DNA of 64,000 nt from Dactylorhiza incarnata (taxonomy: Eukaryota; Streptophyta; Magnoliopsida; Asparagales; Orchidaceae). Positions 1 to 10,979 of the stretch are shown here, in pieces. A model generated the notes under the pieces. That model worked only from the letters and a program-made list of their open reading frames with translations. It ran no database searches and had not been told where the DNA came from. How positions within the stretch are numbered: the first letter of the stretch is position 1; each line of letters opens with the position of its first letter. The stretch is taken from NCBI GenBank assembly GCA_033032865.1, contig JAWHQI010000009.1, positions 11,674,001-11,738,000 on the forward strand. The letters run 5' to 3'. Both the position numbers and the translations under genes were made by a program.

Positions 1-226
1 AGGCGTCGATCAATTTTTGTGCTTGGAACTCAGAGTTTGTCTTCGGGATTAGATCTTGGAGCATCTTGGTTGAGTATTGACTCAATCCTTTTCAAGTATA
101 TTGCAATGCGTTGCTTCTCCTATTTCTAGAGTCATGAAATCGCAAGATCCTTTAACTCTTTTGGGTTGTTCTTGTTTGTATATTCTGTTGCGCGCATTTG
201 ATGTGCTGTTTAGAGAAAACCCAACA
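1..226 (+). repeat. Element A 5' LTR, 3' part
   Basis: It matches 13230-13300 joined to 38273-38418, which is the split 3' LTR of the same element. It ends in CCCAACA directly before the primer binding site, as expected for a TG...CA LTR. Confidence 0.9.
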
Positions 227-227
227 G

Positions 228-240
228 TGGTATCAAAGCC
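228..240 (+). other. Element A primer binding site (tRNA-iMet type)
   Basis: TGGTATCAAAGCC lies one base after the LTR end. It differs by one base from the usual plant Copia site TGGTATCAGAGC, complementary to the 3' end of initiator methionine tRNA. Confidence 0.88.
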
Positions 241-1350
241 AGGTTGTGATCCCGTGTGTGTAAATCTAGAAATTTAGAAATGTTCTAAATGCCTAGATTT
301 CTTCCTAGAGCATCAATTTTGATGTATTTTTGCAAGGTTTTTGGCTCTGCCCCTTGACCCCTCTCGCTGAACGGTCAGCGAGACCACTGCTAGGGGTGCT
401 GCCCCTTGGACCCCATTAAGGGCTCTGCCCCTAAGACCCTGCTAGGGGCGCGGCCCCTTGGAACTCCGCTAGGAGCGAATATGATTGCGTTGCGATTTCA
501 TTGTTTCAGAAATTATTTCTCCTTTGCAGTAACCGTCACTCAAAATGGTTTGTGAAATCAAATGTCTTAGATTTTGAATTTGACATTGAGAGACGAGCTT
601 ATCTTCTGCATAAGTGGATTTGTTATTCATAGGTCCAATGCATGTAAATCTGGAGATTTAGAAGGGTTCAAAATATTCAGATTTAGCCCATTTATCAAAG
701 TGTTGATGATTTTATTTTGTGCATATCTGGGATGTATTTGGATGGTGAATGTTGTAATTTTAGATTTTGTGAATGTGCACAATGATTAAATGTTAATCAC
801 GTTGAAATGTTCATTGATTGTATCTTAAAATCCCTTAATCCAATATTAAGTATTCAGATGTCTTCCGATGGATGACACTCTTCCTACCTCAATCGATGAA
901 GTGTGGGCTTGCCAAAGCACGGTGCATTAATCTATCTTGGTAAGGGTGTCGGCAGATAATTGTGATATTCCATTGTTGACATTGGGTCTAACTTAACTAG
1001 GTGACCTCAAAGGTTGAGTGCCTAGAGGCATAGGGTTGGCATGCTCCATATGATGGATGCGAATAAAGAGTTATTCACCAACCATACAGGAGTTGCATGA
1101 TGATGCAATTGGAAAAAGATGTCTACCTAACTAGCCACATTGTGGGTGATCAGCCAAAGCTGACTTAGCGGTGAAATACAGATCTTGTCTACTAGAGAGT
1201 AGCTCGCATAAACTCTCCGAATTGATATAAAGGGTTATCAAATTGAATAAAATAGTGGGAGTCTTTTAATAAAAGTCCTTATTAAAATAAATTTGTATTT
1301 TAAAATATAGTACTAAGATTTTACTTTGCAAAATTCCTTGTAGAATATCC
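241..1350 (+). other. Element A untranslated leader
   Basis: This leader of about 1.1 kb lies between the primer site and gag and holds no credible ORF. At 340-480 there is a GC-rich block of repeated CTGCCCCTT and GCTAGGGG words that could pair with each other. I recall similar blocks in other plant Copia leaders, where packaging or translation signals are expected, but no role can be read from the bases alone. Confidence 0.6.
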
Positions 1351-2184
1351 ATGGCAAGTGGTTCTCACTCCACCTTGTCCCTGAGAGCGATCCTTGAGAA
1401 GGACAAGCTAAATGGGACAAATTTCCTAGACTGGTTCAAGAACCTGAGAATTGTTCTCAGGTAAGAGCGTAAGCTCTATATCTTGGAAGAAGATCCCCCC
1501 AGGAGCCAGCCGCTAATGCACTTCATGCAGATAAAGATGCTTACAAGAAGTATGGAGATGACTCCTTGGATGTTGAATTCCTTATGCTAGCGACCATGAA
1601 CTCTGAGCTTCAGAAGCAACACGAGAACATTAGTTGTTACGAGATGGTCAAGCACCTGAAGAAAATGTTTCAAGGGCAAGCTCGCCTAGAGAGGTTTGGC
1701 ATTTCCAGGGCGATATTTTAGTGCAAGATGGGAGCTCGAGACCCAGTAGGGACTCAGGTACTCAAGATGATTGGGTATATAGAGAACCTTGAAAGACTGG
1801 GGTTTCTTTTGAGCCAAGAGTTGGCCACTGATCTGATCCTGCAATCGTTGTCGGACAGTTACGAGCATGTTAAGAACTGATGAGATCAACGTGAAGAAGG
1901 TCAAGCCTGCTAGTCCCATATTTATGGTGCGTAAAGGCAAGGGCGAGGCCAAGGGATTCAAGATGACTAAGGTGGGACCTAAGTCATATCTTAATCCCAA
2001 GTCTTCAACACTAAAGAACAAAGGCTTGGCGAAGGAAGGTAAGTGTCACCATTGTGGTAAGGAATGGCATTAGAGGAGGAATTGTCCCCTCTATCTTGAA
2101 GATCTGCAAAAGAAGAAAGGAAGTGTGACTTTCACTTCAGGTATTTTTATTATAGAAATAAACTTTTCTGCTCCTTCATCCTAG
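1351..2184 (+). pseudogene. gag: Element A gag (broken)
   Basis: The first ATG is at 1351. The N-terminus reads as a plant Copia gag (LNGTNFLDWFKNLRIVLR), with a TAA at 1462-1464. A frameshift near 1510 moves the rest to another frame, where the helical capsid-like part continues to about 1870. A zinc knuckle follows at 2044-2085, with Cys-X2-Cys, His and the last Cys in place but a TAG inside the motif. Gag normally forms the particle and binds the element RNA. This copy cannot make an intact protein. Confidence 0.82.
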
Positions 2185-3468
2185 GTATTGGATACTGAAT
2201 GCGGTTCTCATATTTGTACAAATGTGCAGGAACTGGGAAGGAGAAGAATGCTGGGTAAAGGAGAGGTAGACATGTGCGTTGGAAATGGAGCAAGAGTTGC
2301 TGTCATTGTCGTAGCAGTATATCGTCTTTCTTTGCCAACATAGCTTGTAATAGAATTAGATAATTGTTATTTTGTTCAGGCCATAACTCAAAACATTATA
2401 TCTGTGTCATGTTTAGACATGAGAGGATATACTTTCATTATTAAGAACAATAGTTGTTTTATATTTATGAATGATGTTTGTTATGGTGTAGCCCAACTGT
2501 TTAATGGCTTATATATTTTGAACTTAGATCAGCCAATCTATAACATAGAAAGTACTAAAAGGCTAAAAATTAATGACTCGAATCTTACATATTTTTGACA
2601 TTATCGTTTGGGTCATATAAATGAGAAACGCATATCCAAGCTCCATAAAGATGGAATGTTGAACTCATTCGATTATGAATCATTTGAGACATGCGAGTCA
2701 TTTTTATTAGGCAAGATGACGAAAGCCCCTTTCACTAGTTGTACTGAGAGGGTTGATGATCTCTTGGGTGTGATACATAGTGATGTATGCGGACCCATGA
2801 GTTCTATGGCTAGAGGTGGGTTCTACTACTTTGTTACATTCACTGATGATTTCAGTATATACGGATACGTGTTACTTATGAAAAACAAATCTGAAACCTT
2901 TGAAAAATTCAAAAAGTTTAAGAATGAAGTAGAGAACCAACTGGGAAAAAGAATAAAAGTACTCTGATCTGATCGAGGTGGCGAATATCTGAGTCATGAG
3001 TTTCATGATCCTATGAAAGAGTGTGGTATTGTATCGCAGCTCACTCTGCCCGGAACACCACAATGTAATGGTGTGTCTGAGAGGAGGAATCGTACTTTGT
3101 TAGACATGGTATGGTCAATGATGAGTCATGCAGATTTGCCCGTTTCCTTTTGGGGATTTGCTCTAGAGATTGCTGCTTTTATTTTAAACCATGCTCCAAC
3201 GAAAACGGTTCAAGAGAGACCATATGAGATATGGATTGGGAAGCGTCCTTGTATGTCTTTCATTAAGATTTGGGGTTGTGAGGCATACGTACGACGTCAA
3301 ATGCCTGACAAGCTGGAACCCAAATCGGATAAATGTTATCTAGTGGGGTATCCTAGGGAGACCAAAGGACATAATTTCTACCTGTCGTCTGAGGGAAAAG
3401 TGTTTGTCGCAAGAACTGGCATCTTTTTGGAGAAAGAGTTCTTATCCAGAAAGACTGCAAAGGTATAA
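2185..3468 (+). pseudogene. pol: Element A protease and integrase (broken)
   Basis: The protease active-site region is at about 2185-2222, reading LDTECGSH, with Glu where the family has the Gly of D-T/S-G. After a gap, 2404-3468 gives the pre-integrase and integrase: the HHCC finger (HYRLGHI then Cys residues), first Asp in HSDVCGPM, second Asp in SDRGGEY, and Glu in VSERRNRTL. A TGA just before the HHCC finger (about 2596-2598) and a TGA before the second Asp (about 2965-2967) split it into several reading segments. The C-terminal part (WGCEAYVRRQ, FVARTGIFLE) is typical of plant Copia integrases. Confidence 0.88.
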
Positions 3469-5187
3469 CTTGAAGAAGTTCAAGAACCACAAGCTGAAAA
3501 CGAACCTGAATTGGAACTGAGCAAGGACTACAAGTAGTTTTAGCTAGAGAGCCTGCTCAAGAAACACAAGTCCTACGTAGATCTGGTATACCAAGATTTG
3601 AGCCTGAGAGATACGGATTTCTCATGTCTCAGATAGGTGATGTGTTGCTTATGGATCATGATGATGAGCTTGCAACCTACCAAGAATCTATAAGTGGACC
3701 GAACTCTGAGAAGTGGCTTGATGCCATGAAATCTGAAATGTACTCCATGCATGAAAACCAAGTTTGGACCTTAGTGGAACCACCTGAAGGGGTACGACCC
3801 ATCGGGTGCAAGTGGGTCTTCAAGAAGAAGACTGACATGGATGGGAATGTACAAACATTCAAAGGGAGATTAGTGGCTAAAGGTTTCAAGCAAATTCATG
3901 GCGTTGACTATGATGAAACCTTTTCCCATGTTGTTATGGTTAAGTACATCATAATTCTGCTTGTTATTGCTGGATATTATGACTACGAGATCTGGCAAAT
4001 AGATGTCAAAACGTCTTTCCTAAATGGAAACCTCCTTGAGGAAGTGTATATAACACAACTCGAGGGTTTTTTATCTCCAAATGAAGCCACTAAAATATGC
4101 AAGCTACTGAGATACATTTATGGATTGAAATAGGCTTCTTGAAGTTGGAATCTACGTTTTGATGTGAAAATCAAAGAGTTTGGTTTCATCAAGAACGAAG
4201 ATGAGTCTTGTGTTTATAAGAGAAAAATAATGGTAGCATTGGTGTCCTCCTGATATTATATGTAGATGACATATTGTTGATCGGGAATGACATTCCAACC
4301 CTACAAGTTGTTAAGAACAACATAGGGAACTCCTTTTCTATGAAAGACTTGGGCGAAGCGACTTATGTACTTGGTATTAAGATCTATAGAGATAGATCGA
4401 AGAAGTTGTTGGGTTTGACCCAAAGTACATATATTGAGAAGGTGTTGAAACGGTTCAGCATGCTTGAGTCCAAGAAGGGATTCTTACCCATGTCTCATGG
4501 TGTTAGTCTCCCTAAGGACCATTGTCCTAAATCTTTGAAAGATAAGGACTACATGAAGTTGATTCCATATGCTTCAGTAGTTGGATCCATCATGTATGTG
4601 ATGTTATGTACTAGACCTGATGTCTCATATATTTTGAGCATGACAAGCAGATATCATTCTGATCCCGGTGAAAGTCACTGGACAGCCGTCAAGAATATCC
4701 TAAAGTACTTGAGAAGGACAAACGATGTATTCTTGGTGTATGGTGGAGAGGAAGAGCTCGTCGTAAAGGGTTACACAGATGTTAGTTTCCAAACTGATAA
4801 GGACGATTCAAAGTCTCAGCCAGGTTTTGTATTTGCCTAAATGGAGGAGATGTGAGCTGGAAGAGTTCCAAGCAAGAGATAGTTGTTGATTCTACAATGG
4901 AAGCTGAGTACATCGCCACTGCAAATGCGGCGAAGGAGTCTGCATGGATTAGGAAATTCATCGGCGAGCTTGATGTAGTTCCTAGCATTATTGATCTCAT
5001 AGTTCACTACTGTGACAACAATGGTGCTATAGCACAAGCTAAGGAACCTAGATCTCATCAGCGCTCAAAACACATACTTTGGCGGTTCCATCTTATACGC
5101 GAGATTGTCGATCGAGGAGATGTGAGCATATACAGAGTACCGACTGAAGATAATATTGCGGATCCACTGACGAAGCCTCTTGCATAG
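3469..5187 (+). pseudogene. pol: Element A reverse transcriptase and RNase H (broken)
   Basis: The RT starts about 3624. Visible blocks are GCKWVFKKKTDMDG, FKGRLVAKGFKQ, IDVKTSFLNGNL and IYGLK, then stops and a frameshift around 4130-4270 that remove the YVDD region from frame. RT continues at 4274-4840 (MKDLGEATYVLGIKI, RPDVSYILS). RNase H follows in a third frame at 4852-5187 (SSKQEIVVDSTMEAEYIA, ADPLTKPLA). The order integrase-RT-RNase H identifies Copia. At least two frameshifts and several stops make it non-functional. Confidence 0.9.
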
Positions 5188-6216
5188 AGAAGCATGATGG
5201 TCATACTAGATCAATGGGTATTAGATACCTGAATGATCTTCTCTAGTCGGAGACTTGTGGATTAATTTATATATTTGTCCGTTGTTGTTTATTCATGTGA
5301 TGAATTAAGTACTTTATATTTTATTTTACATTTATGGCAAGTTCTTATTATTATGTCAATTGTTTCTATATGATAGATTAATTAGCATAATAGATACCCT
5401 TAGAATGTTTGCTTCCATAGGAATTCAAGTGCATGACTTCAATGTGAGGGCATGTGTTTAATTAGAAGCTTCATTCTTAAATGGTCCCTGGTCGAAGTAT
5501 CATCTTAGAAGTTAAGGTCGATGATGGTACATTAAGACTAGCATGTGCATTGACTGATCACCAGTTCTCACAAGTCATGATATTGTGATATCAAGCCATC
5601 ACATGGGTACTTGTTAATGAACAAGTTGTACTGGACAGACCCACCATGAGACTACTTTGTGGATTGTTATATGAACGTGTCACAAGTAGGTCTCATATGA
5701 CAATGGTTTTTGTGGTTCTTTGACCTGAGGTCACAACATTCATCAAGTGAGGAAGAGTTTACTTTGATGCCATCAAAAGTCTTCCTTGAAGAAGGTTGAT
5801 TATAACTGTGGTTATTGGGTATGTTACGATTCATTTTGGGTGTTTGTGTGTGGACAGATATGGGATTTATCCTCCAATATGATAGGAGTTACATCCATTG
5901 GCCCCTTGATGGAATGAGACTAAGAAATGCATGGTCATGCTTGGTTGAGTCAATATGTGATATTGAGCTCACCAATTTCAGACAGTCTATTCTAGATCAG
6001 GAAACTAGGATTGATCAATTATGAGGGTGACACGGTCCATGCCTCTAGTTCTATCCGGATGTAAGGGACAAAGGGACATGACAGCACTGGTACATTGGTC
6101 AAGATAGGCATGTTGAGTTATGAACTCTTATTGCTTGGGTAGCAATGATGTATTGATAAATGTCGCTCATTATTTGTGAGACTTTTGATTGATACGTTCA
6201 AGATCAAGTGGGAGAC
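5188..6216 (+). other. Element A 3' untranslated region and polypurine tract
   Basis: About 1 kb separates the RNase H stop from the 3' LTR. A short frame at 5815-6024 matches nothing I recognise. The last bases, AGATCAAGTGGGAGAC at 6201-6216, are the purine tract that would prime plus-strand DNA synthesis directly before the LTR. Confidence 0.7.
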
Positions 6217-6397
6217 TGTTGCTGTTTCCAAGGTGATCTGGAAGTGTTCAAGCATTTAGTCTCACTGCCAACGCGATATGAACTTATGGGGTCACACACA
6301 AGAGTGTTTGGAGAAGTTGGAAGAATGATTGTATTGTCCTTACTCATATTGGATATGAGTGAAGGGCCAATCTTATGACTTATTGAAGTTGGGTCGA
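6217..6397 (+). repeat. Element A 3' LTR, first segment
   Basis: It starts TGTTGCTG right after the purine tract. It is cut at 6397 by element E, and GTCGA at 6393-6397 is repeated at 12510-12514 on the other side of E. Confidence 0.88.
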
Positions 6398-7934
6398 TGT
6401 TGGAACAACCCTATTACTGATTTGGGCTAGGATCACTATATGTTGATTAGGACATGCATTGACCCCATTGTATAGTCTTAGGGTCAAGTTTTAGGCTGAT
6501 TAGATTAGTCAGAACTTAGGAAAATTCAAGCTCAACAAATGGCAAGTGGTGCTCGACGAATGACCAGCTTCGTCCGACAAATTGTCTTCAGCAGACTGAA
6601 GAAATATAGCCAGTTCCAGCACTCAACATTTTCTGAGCAGCGCTCGACAAATGGCTAGCAGCGCTCGACGAATTCTAGCCAGCGCTCGACAAATGACTTG
6701 CGGCGCTCGACGAATTCCAGCCAGCGCTCGACAAATTTCTTTCTGAAGATCAGATTCTTATTCGCAGTTGGATAACAGTTCTCTGAACACAAATCAACGG
6801 AATAACGGATATATTTTTTTCTCCTTGGACGTATTCAGTCAGCCATGTAAGGATATTTTTCTTATTTATTATATCCTTATATTCCTTCTATTCCAAGAAA
6901 AAGAATAGTCGTTGACATTTAATGCCAAGGCATCTTTCTCGGCAAAAGGAATTGAAAGGACCTGTCAAAACTGTTGTTGGGTGGCTACCTAGTTCCAAGA
7001 AGGATTTAAGTCAGAAAAATATATTCCTTAAAAAGCAGAAGATTTGAATTTGAAAACACAGAAGTTATCAGAGAAGATCATCATCAATTGAGAAAGTCGA
7101 TTTTCTTACAGAGAACAGAGAAAAACTTCACCATCTCTCAGTCTCTCTGTTATCACAGAACAAGGAGAACAGAAGAAGTTTTAGAGGAAGAAGAAGAAGA
7201 AAATATACTATTCTTTCCAGCATTCTTCCTCATCAAGGCAGCATCGTCATCATTCTGAGAACAAGATTCAATTTCTCAGATCTGCTGCAAGATAAAGTCT
7301 TTCAAAGAGCAACAACAATCTGAAGATTAATTTCTTCCAGATAATCTGCTACAAAGACTTCTGGTTGAGAAAGCTCTGTCCAAAGACTGTCATCAACTCT
7401 CATCAGACTGGGGGAGCTTTCTGCTTAAGCACCATTTGTCTTCTATCAGATCATTGACAGAGAAGAACATTCTAAACCTTTTATCTCATCTTGTACAGGG
7501 TTAATTCTCCCTCCAAAAGTTTACCTAGTAGTGGCAAGACACCTTATCAAAAAATCCTTGTGTGGTTTTTAAGCACCTTATCAAAAGCTTATTGGTGTGT
7601 GGACACCTTATCAAAAACCCCTTGGTTCCTGGGCACCTTATCAACCCTCCTAGTGGATTCCTACCAAGGGTGGTAGAAGAGTAGACGTACCCAGGTTTAT
7701 TGGGGAACTACTATAGCTCCTTGTGTCTTCTGTGCTTGCTTATTTCTGTGTGCTTGTGTTGTGTGCTTTTTACTATTTCTGTCTTTATCTTTAACTCTCA
7801 CTGATTACACATATACTTAAACAGTATTTTAAATTCCGCTATAAAACAAAACAAAAAGTTTTTAATACTCTATTCACCCCCCCCCCCCCCCCCCCCCCCC
7901 TCTAGAATAATTTAAGATCTGACCTCCACTTTCA
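6398..7934 (+). repeat. Element E 5' LTR
   Basis: 1537 bp, from TGTTGGAACAACCC to CTTTCA. At 6545-6740 it has five or six spaced boxes of GCTCGACGAAT or GCTCGACAAAT. At 7540-7680 it has repeats built on CACCTTATCAAAA. A run of 24 C lies at 7877-7900, close to the end. Confidence 0.93.
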
Positions 7935-7936
7935 AT

Positions 7937-7947
7937 TGGTATCAGAG
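7937..7947 (+). other. Element E primer binding site (tRNA-iMet)
   Basis: TGGTATCAGAG follows the LTR end by two bases, the standard plant Copia primer site. Confidence 0.92.
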
Positions 7948-8051
7948 GGGTGTTGATTCTTTACAGGCTAACACCTGAATCACAAAGATCAACCAGATCT
8001 TAATTTTTCTAAGAGTTTCTTTCTCTCCACTTTTATCTTATTTAAAAACTC

Positions 8052-9065
8052 ATGGCACAAAACAAGAAATATTCTAGCACAAGACCTCTTATGTGCAATC
8101 TCAATAAGTTTGCACTATGGAAAGCAAGGATTAGGCTCTATATGAACTCCATTGATGAAGAGATTTTTAATGTTATTCTAACAGGGCCTCCAGCACCTAC
8201 AGCATCATCTAGCACTACAGCAACAACAGACAATACTGTTGTTCCACCTCCTGAGTGGACTGAAGCTCAGAAGAAGCAGAGAATTGCAGATGCAAAGGCC
8301 ATGAACATTCTGGCCCTAACTATGTCAGATGACATATTCCAGAAGGTTGTTGAGTGCACCTCAGCAAGAGAAATTTGGGAATCTCTCAACAACATGGTGG
8401 CAGGCTCAGCAGATGAAAGAAAAGATATAAGATCTCATCTGATTTCTCAATATGAGAACTTCAAGAAGGGAGAATCAGAAAATGTTGTTGATATGTACAA
8501 TAGGCTCAGCCTCATAATAAATGAGCTGAAGTTTCTGGACAAAGTGATCTCACTCATAGAGATTAATGACAAAATTCTTATGTGCTTCCCCAGCACATGG
8601 GACTCCAGAATCTGGCCAATCAAGGAAGTCAGAAGTCTCAATGAGATCACCACTGAAGCTTTGTTGGGCAAGCTCAAGTCTTATGAGCAGCTTATCAAAG
8701 CTAGGGAAGATGAAGAATCTACTTCATCTCCAGCACCCAAGAAGGAAAGAAGCATAGCTTTCAAGGCTGCTGAAGATAAAGGAAAAGCTCCTGACAATGA
8801 GGAGTTTATGAATCTGTTTGCCAAAAGATTCTACAAGATGGCTAAGAAAGACATCAGGAAAAAGCTATCAAGGAGCCATGACAAGCCAAGGTATGACAAA
8901 AATTACTCTAATGAAATTATATGTTTTGGTTGCAGGAAACCAGGACACATTGCTCCTGAATGTCCAGAAATTCAACACAAAAAGGACAAGAAGGAAAGAA
9001 GAAAAGAAAAGGAAGAAAAGAAGGGCTCCAGCAAATCTTCCTCCCATTCTCACAAAAAGAAGTGA
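8052..9065 (+). CDS. gag: Copia Gag polyprotein of element E
   Basis: 337 aa from the first ATG after the primer site. The N-terminal part (LWKARIRLYMNSI) and the region about residues 85-215 (AREIWESLNNMVAG, YNRLSLIINEL) match the gag/UBN2 fold of plant Copia elements. A zinc knuckle CFGCRKPGHIAPEC at about 291-304 has correct CCHC spacing. The tail is Lys/Ser-rich. A TGA at 9063-9065 ends it, yet the same frame continues to about 9250 with an acidic Ser/Glu tract and CLMA, which in autonomous relatives sits between gag and pol. So the stop may be a mutation or a natural end. Gag would assemble particles and package RNA. It is the only recognised retroviral protein in E. Confidence 0.9.
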   Translation: MAQNKKYSSTRPLMCNLNKFALWKARIRLYMNSIDEEIFNVILTGPPAPTASSSTTATTDNTVVPPPEWTEAQKKQRIADAKAMNILALTMSDDIFQKVVECTSAREIWESLNNMVAGSADERKDIRSHLISQYENFKKGESENVVDMYNRLSLIINELKFLDKVISLIEINDKILMCFPSTWDSRIWPIKEVRSLNEITTEALLGKLKSYEQLIKAREDEESTSSPAPKKERSIAFKAAEDKGKAPDNEEFMNLFAKRFYKMAKKDIRKKLSRSHDKPRYDKNYSNEIICFGCRKPGHIAPECPEIQHKKDKKERRKEKEEKKGSSKSSSHSHKKK

Positions 9066-9177
9066 AGAGGATTTGTAGCAACATCCTGGAGTGAAACAGA
9101 ATCTGAATCAGAATCTTCATCTTATTCTTCTGATGAAGAAGAAACAAAAGAAAACAGCCAATGCCTAATGGCTATTT

Positions 9178-9846
9178 ATGACTCAGACAGTGAGTCACAA
9201 TCAGCATCATCATCCTGCTCCAGTTCTTCAGGCAATTTCTGCTCTATCTGCTAAGATAGCTTCTCTTCCTTCCTCTACTACTGTCCCTTCTTCTAGGGGC
9301 CTAGATTTAGGCTGCCCTGAAGCTAGGCAGGGGGAGATGTCCTATGAAGAAGCTCCAGAAACAGAAGCTACTCCAGAAGATACAGAAGTTACAGTTTTTG
9401 ATACAGATGTGGTTGATACACAAGTTATAGAAGAAATAAATAGTATATGCATTCATCCATCTTGTGACCTATATAGTTTATTATCAAAATTTGGTGTCAC
9501 ATATACTTCAAGGGTATCACCAAAAGTGTACATAGAGGATTTATCAAAGGCTCTGATATGCCTTCCTCAGAAGACTCATTCTGATATCATACAAAATTAC
9601 ATCTCCTCTATTCCTTCATTCACTGATCAAGACATTCAAGTGAAGGATCTTTCTGCAGAATATGAAGATGATCTTGCAGAATTCCTTGATGATATAGAAG
9701 ATCACCCTACTCCACCAGATACAACAGTCTCAAAAACTGTTTCCTCACCTCCAATTCATGTTGGAATGAAGAACCAATGCCAAGTTTTGATGAAATTTGG
9801 AAAGAGGCAGATGCAGAATTTGACAAAGCTGAAGAAGAAAGATTAA
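9178..9846 (+). CDS. Element E downstream ORF, first half, unknown function
   Basis: 222 aa, acidic (many Glu/Asp), opening just after the gag tail. I do not recognise a domain. The middle (about residues 80-150) looks folded, with segments such as CDLYSLLSKFGVTYTSRVS. The last 20 or so residues turn basic and unlike the rest, where the next ORF overlaps in another frame (9777). The overlap suggests a single longer protein split by one indel near 9770. The start is uncertain because the first codons overlap the gag read-through tail. It lies where pol should be, or in the env-like position of Sirevirus relatives. Confidence 0.5.
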   Translation: MTQTVSHNQHHHPAPVLQAISALSAKIASLPSSTTVPSSRGLDLGCPEARQGEMSYEEAPETEATPEDTEVTVFDTDVVDTQVIEEINSICIHPSCDLYSLLSKFGVTYTSRVSPKVYIEDLSKALICLPQKTHSDIIQNYISSIPSFTDQDIQVKDLSAEYEDDLAEFLDDIEDHPTPPDTTVSKTVSSPPIHVGMKNQCQVLMKFGKRQMQNLTKLKKKD

Positions 9847-10799
9847 AAGCTCGTGAAGCAATCAAAAGAATTAATGATTTATATAATAAGCCAATTTCTT
9901 CTTCTGACTCTGAAGATGATGATGGTGATAACAGTGATTCTGATGATACATCATCAAGGAAAAGAAAGAAAAGAACAGCAAAGTCAAAGGCTGTTCCCAA
10001 GCCTCCAAATCCAAAGAATGAAATTCCTCTGTATATTTTGTATAATGTTCCTCTTGATGAGAAAACTCCTCACTGGATGAAGCTCTCCAGAAATGAGAAT
10101 AACAGGAGGAAGAAATTCAAGAAGACTGGCTACATCCCTGACAAACCTGTCAAGCACAATCATCCTCCTCCTACTCCTCCTCCAGCAGCTGGTGCAGCGG
10201 GATCAGCAGGTGTATCATCCTCTTCTCAGAAGCAAAGCCCTCAACAATCAGGAAGACCTGGTAGTTCTAGTGGTTCTCAAACCTCTGGATCAGCCAGTGC
10301 TCCTCCTTCTAATAAATCAGCACTTGCCTTACAAGGAAGTCAAGCCACTACTTCATCTCAAATATCTTCAGAATACAAACTTCACATTTCTGATGGATCT
10401 CTCCACAGAGACAAAGCACCTCAAAAGGTCACTCAAGATAAAAATGATTCAGAAGATATTTATTCTTCTCTAGATCCAGAAGAAGAGAGAATCTGTCAGA
10501 TGGTAAGACTGAAAGAAACAATTGCAGCTGCACAGATTAACAAGGCAAAAGCAGAAGGCAGAGATTTCTCAAATATTTCAACTATGTCAGAATACAGAAG
10601 GAAAGAACTTGAAAAGTACAAACCAAATAAAGCATTCAATGCTGGGGAATATATTGATATGCACCCAGAAGCATTTATTCCTCATGTCAGAGAACCGAAA
10701 ATCATTGGAGCTCAAGATCAATTTATCAGCAAAAAGAAATCAGAAGATCCTAACAGGAAGATCATATTCAAGCCATCTTCTCAGGACAAAAAGTCTTAA
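9777..10799 (+). CDS. Element E downstream ORF, second half, unknown function
   Basis: 340 aa, overlapping the previous ORF by 70 bp in a different frame. It begins with a charged, probably coiled-coil stretch (FDEIWKEADAEFDKAEEE), then a Ser/Asp tract, basic KRKKRTAKSK (a possible nuclear signal), a Pro/Ala/Ser-rich low-complexity region at about 130-190, and a Lys/Glu-rich C-terminus. No membrane segment is evident, so it does not look like a classical envelope protein. It is unrelated by eye to protease, integrase, RT or RNase H. Its open frame in a young element suggests selection until recently. It may correspond to the extra 3' ORF of Sirevirus-type Copia elements, but this is inference. 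Confidence 0.55.
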   Translation: MPSFDEIWKEADAEFDKAEEERLKAREAIKRINDLYNKPISSSDSEDDDGDNSDSDDTSSRKRKKRTAKSKAVPKPPNPKNEIPLYILYNVPLDEKTPHWMKLSRNENNRRKKFKKTGYIPDKPVKHNHPPPTPPPAAGAAGSAGVSSSSQKQSPQQSGRPGSSSGSQTSGSASAPPSNKSALALQGSQATTSSQISSEYKLHISDGSLHRDKAPQKVTQDKNDSEDIYSSLDPEEERICQMVRLKETIAAAQINKAKAEGRDFSNISTMSEYRRKELEKYKPNKAFNAGEYIDMHPEAFIPHVREPKIIGAQDQFISKKKSEDPNRKIIFKPSSQDKKS

Positions 10800-10965
10800 A
10801 TCATTGCTTGTTTATGACTGTAAAGTTTCTAAACTCAGAGCATCTTAATTTTATCTGATCTGATGATCTATTTAATTCTGTCAGATATATTTCATTTTAT
10901 CTTGCTCTGTTGATTATACTCTTTGTTGTATTTATTCAATTACTTGTCAAATAGTATCCTAACCC

Positions 10966-10979
10966 AAATAGGGGGAGAT
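10966..10979 (+). other. Element E polypurine tract
   Basis: AAATAGGGGGAGAT lies immediately before the 3' LTR. The same tract is seen on the minus strand in element B. Confidence 0.88.

Noticed and set aside
10..480. tRNA or rRNA gene in the GC-rich leader of A
   Set aside because: No cloverleaf or rRNA signature; the block is a repeated leader sequence of a Copia element.
7491..7676. 61-aa frame, repeated at 12073-12258
   Set aside because: It lies in the LTR of E and consists of the CACCTTATCAAAA repeats.
9178..10799. Retroviral envelope gene in E
   Set aside because: No signal peptide or membrane segment is visible; the protein is acidic and low-complexity, so no envelope function is claimed.
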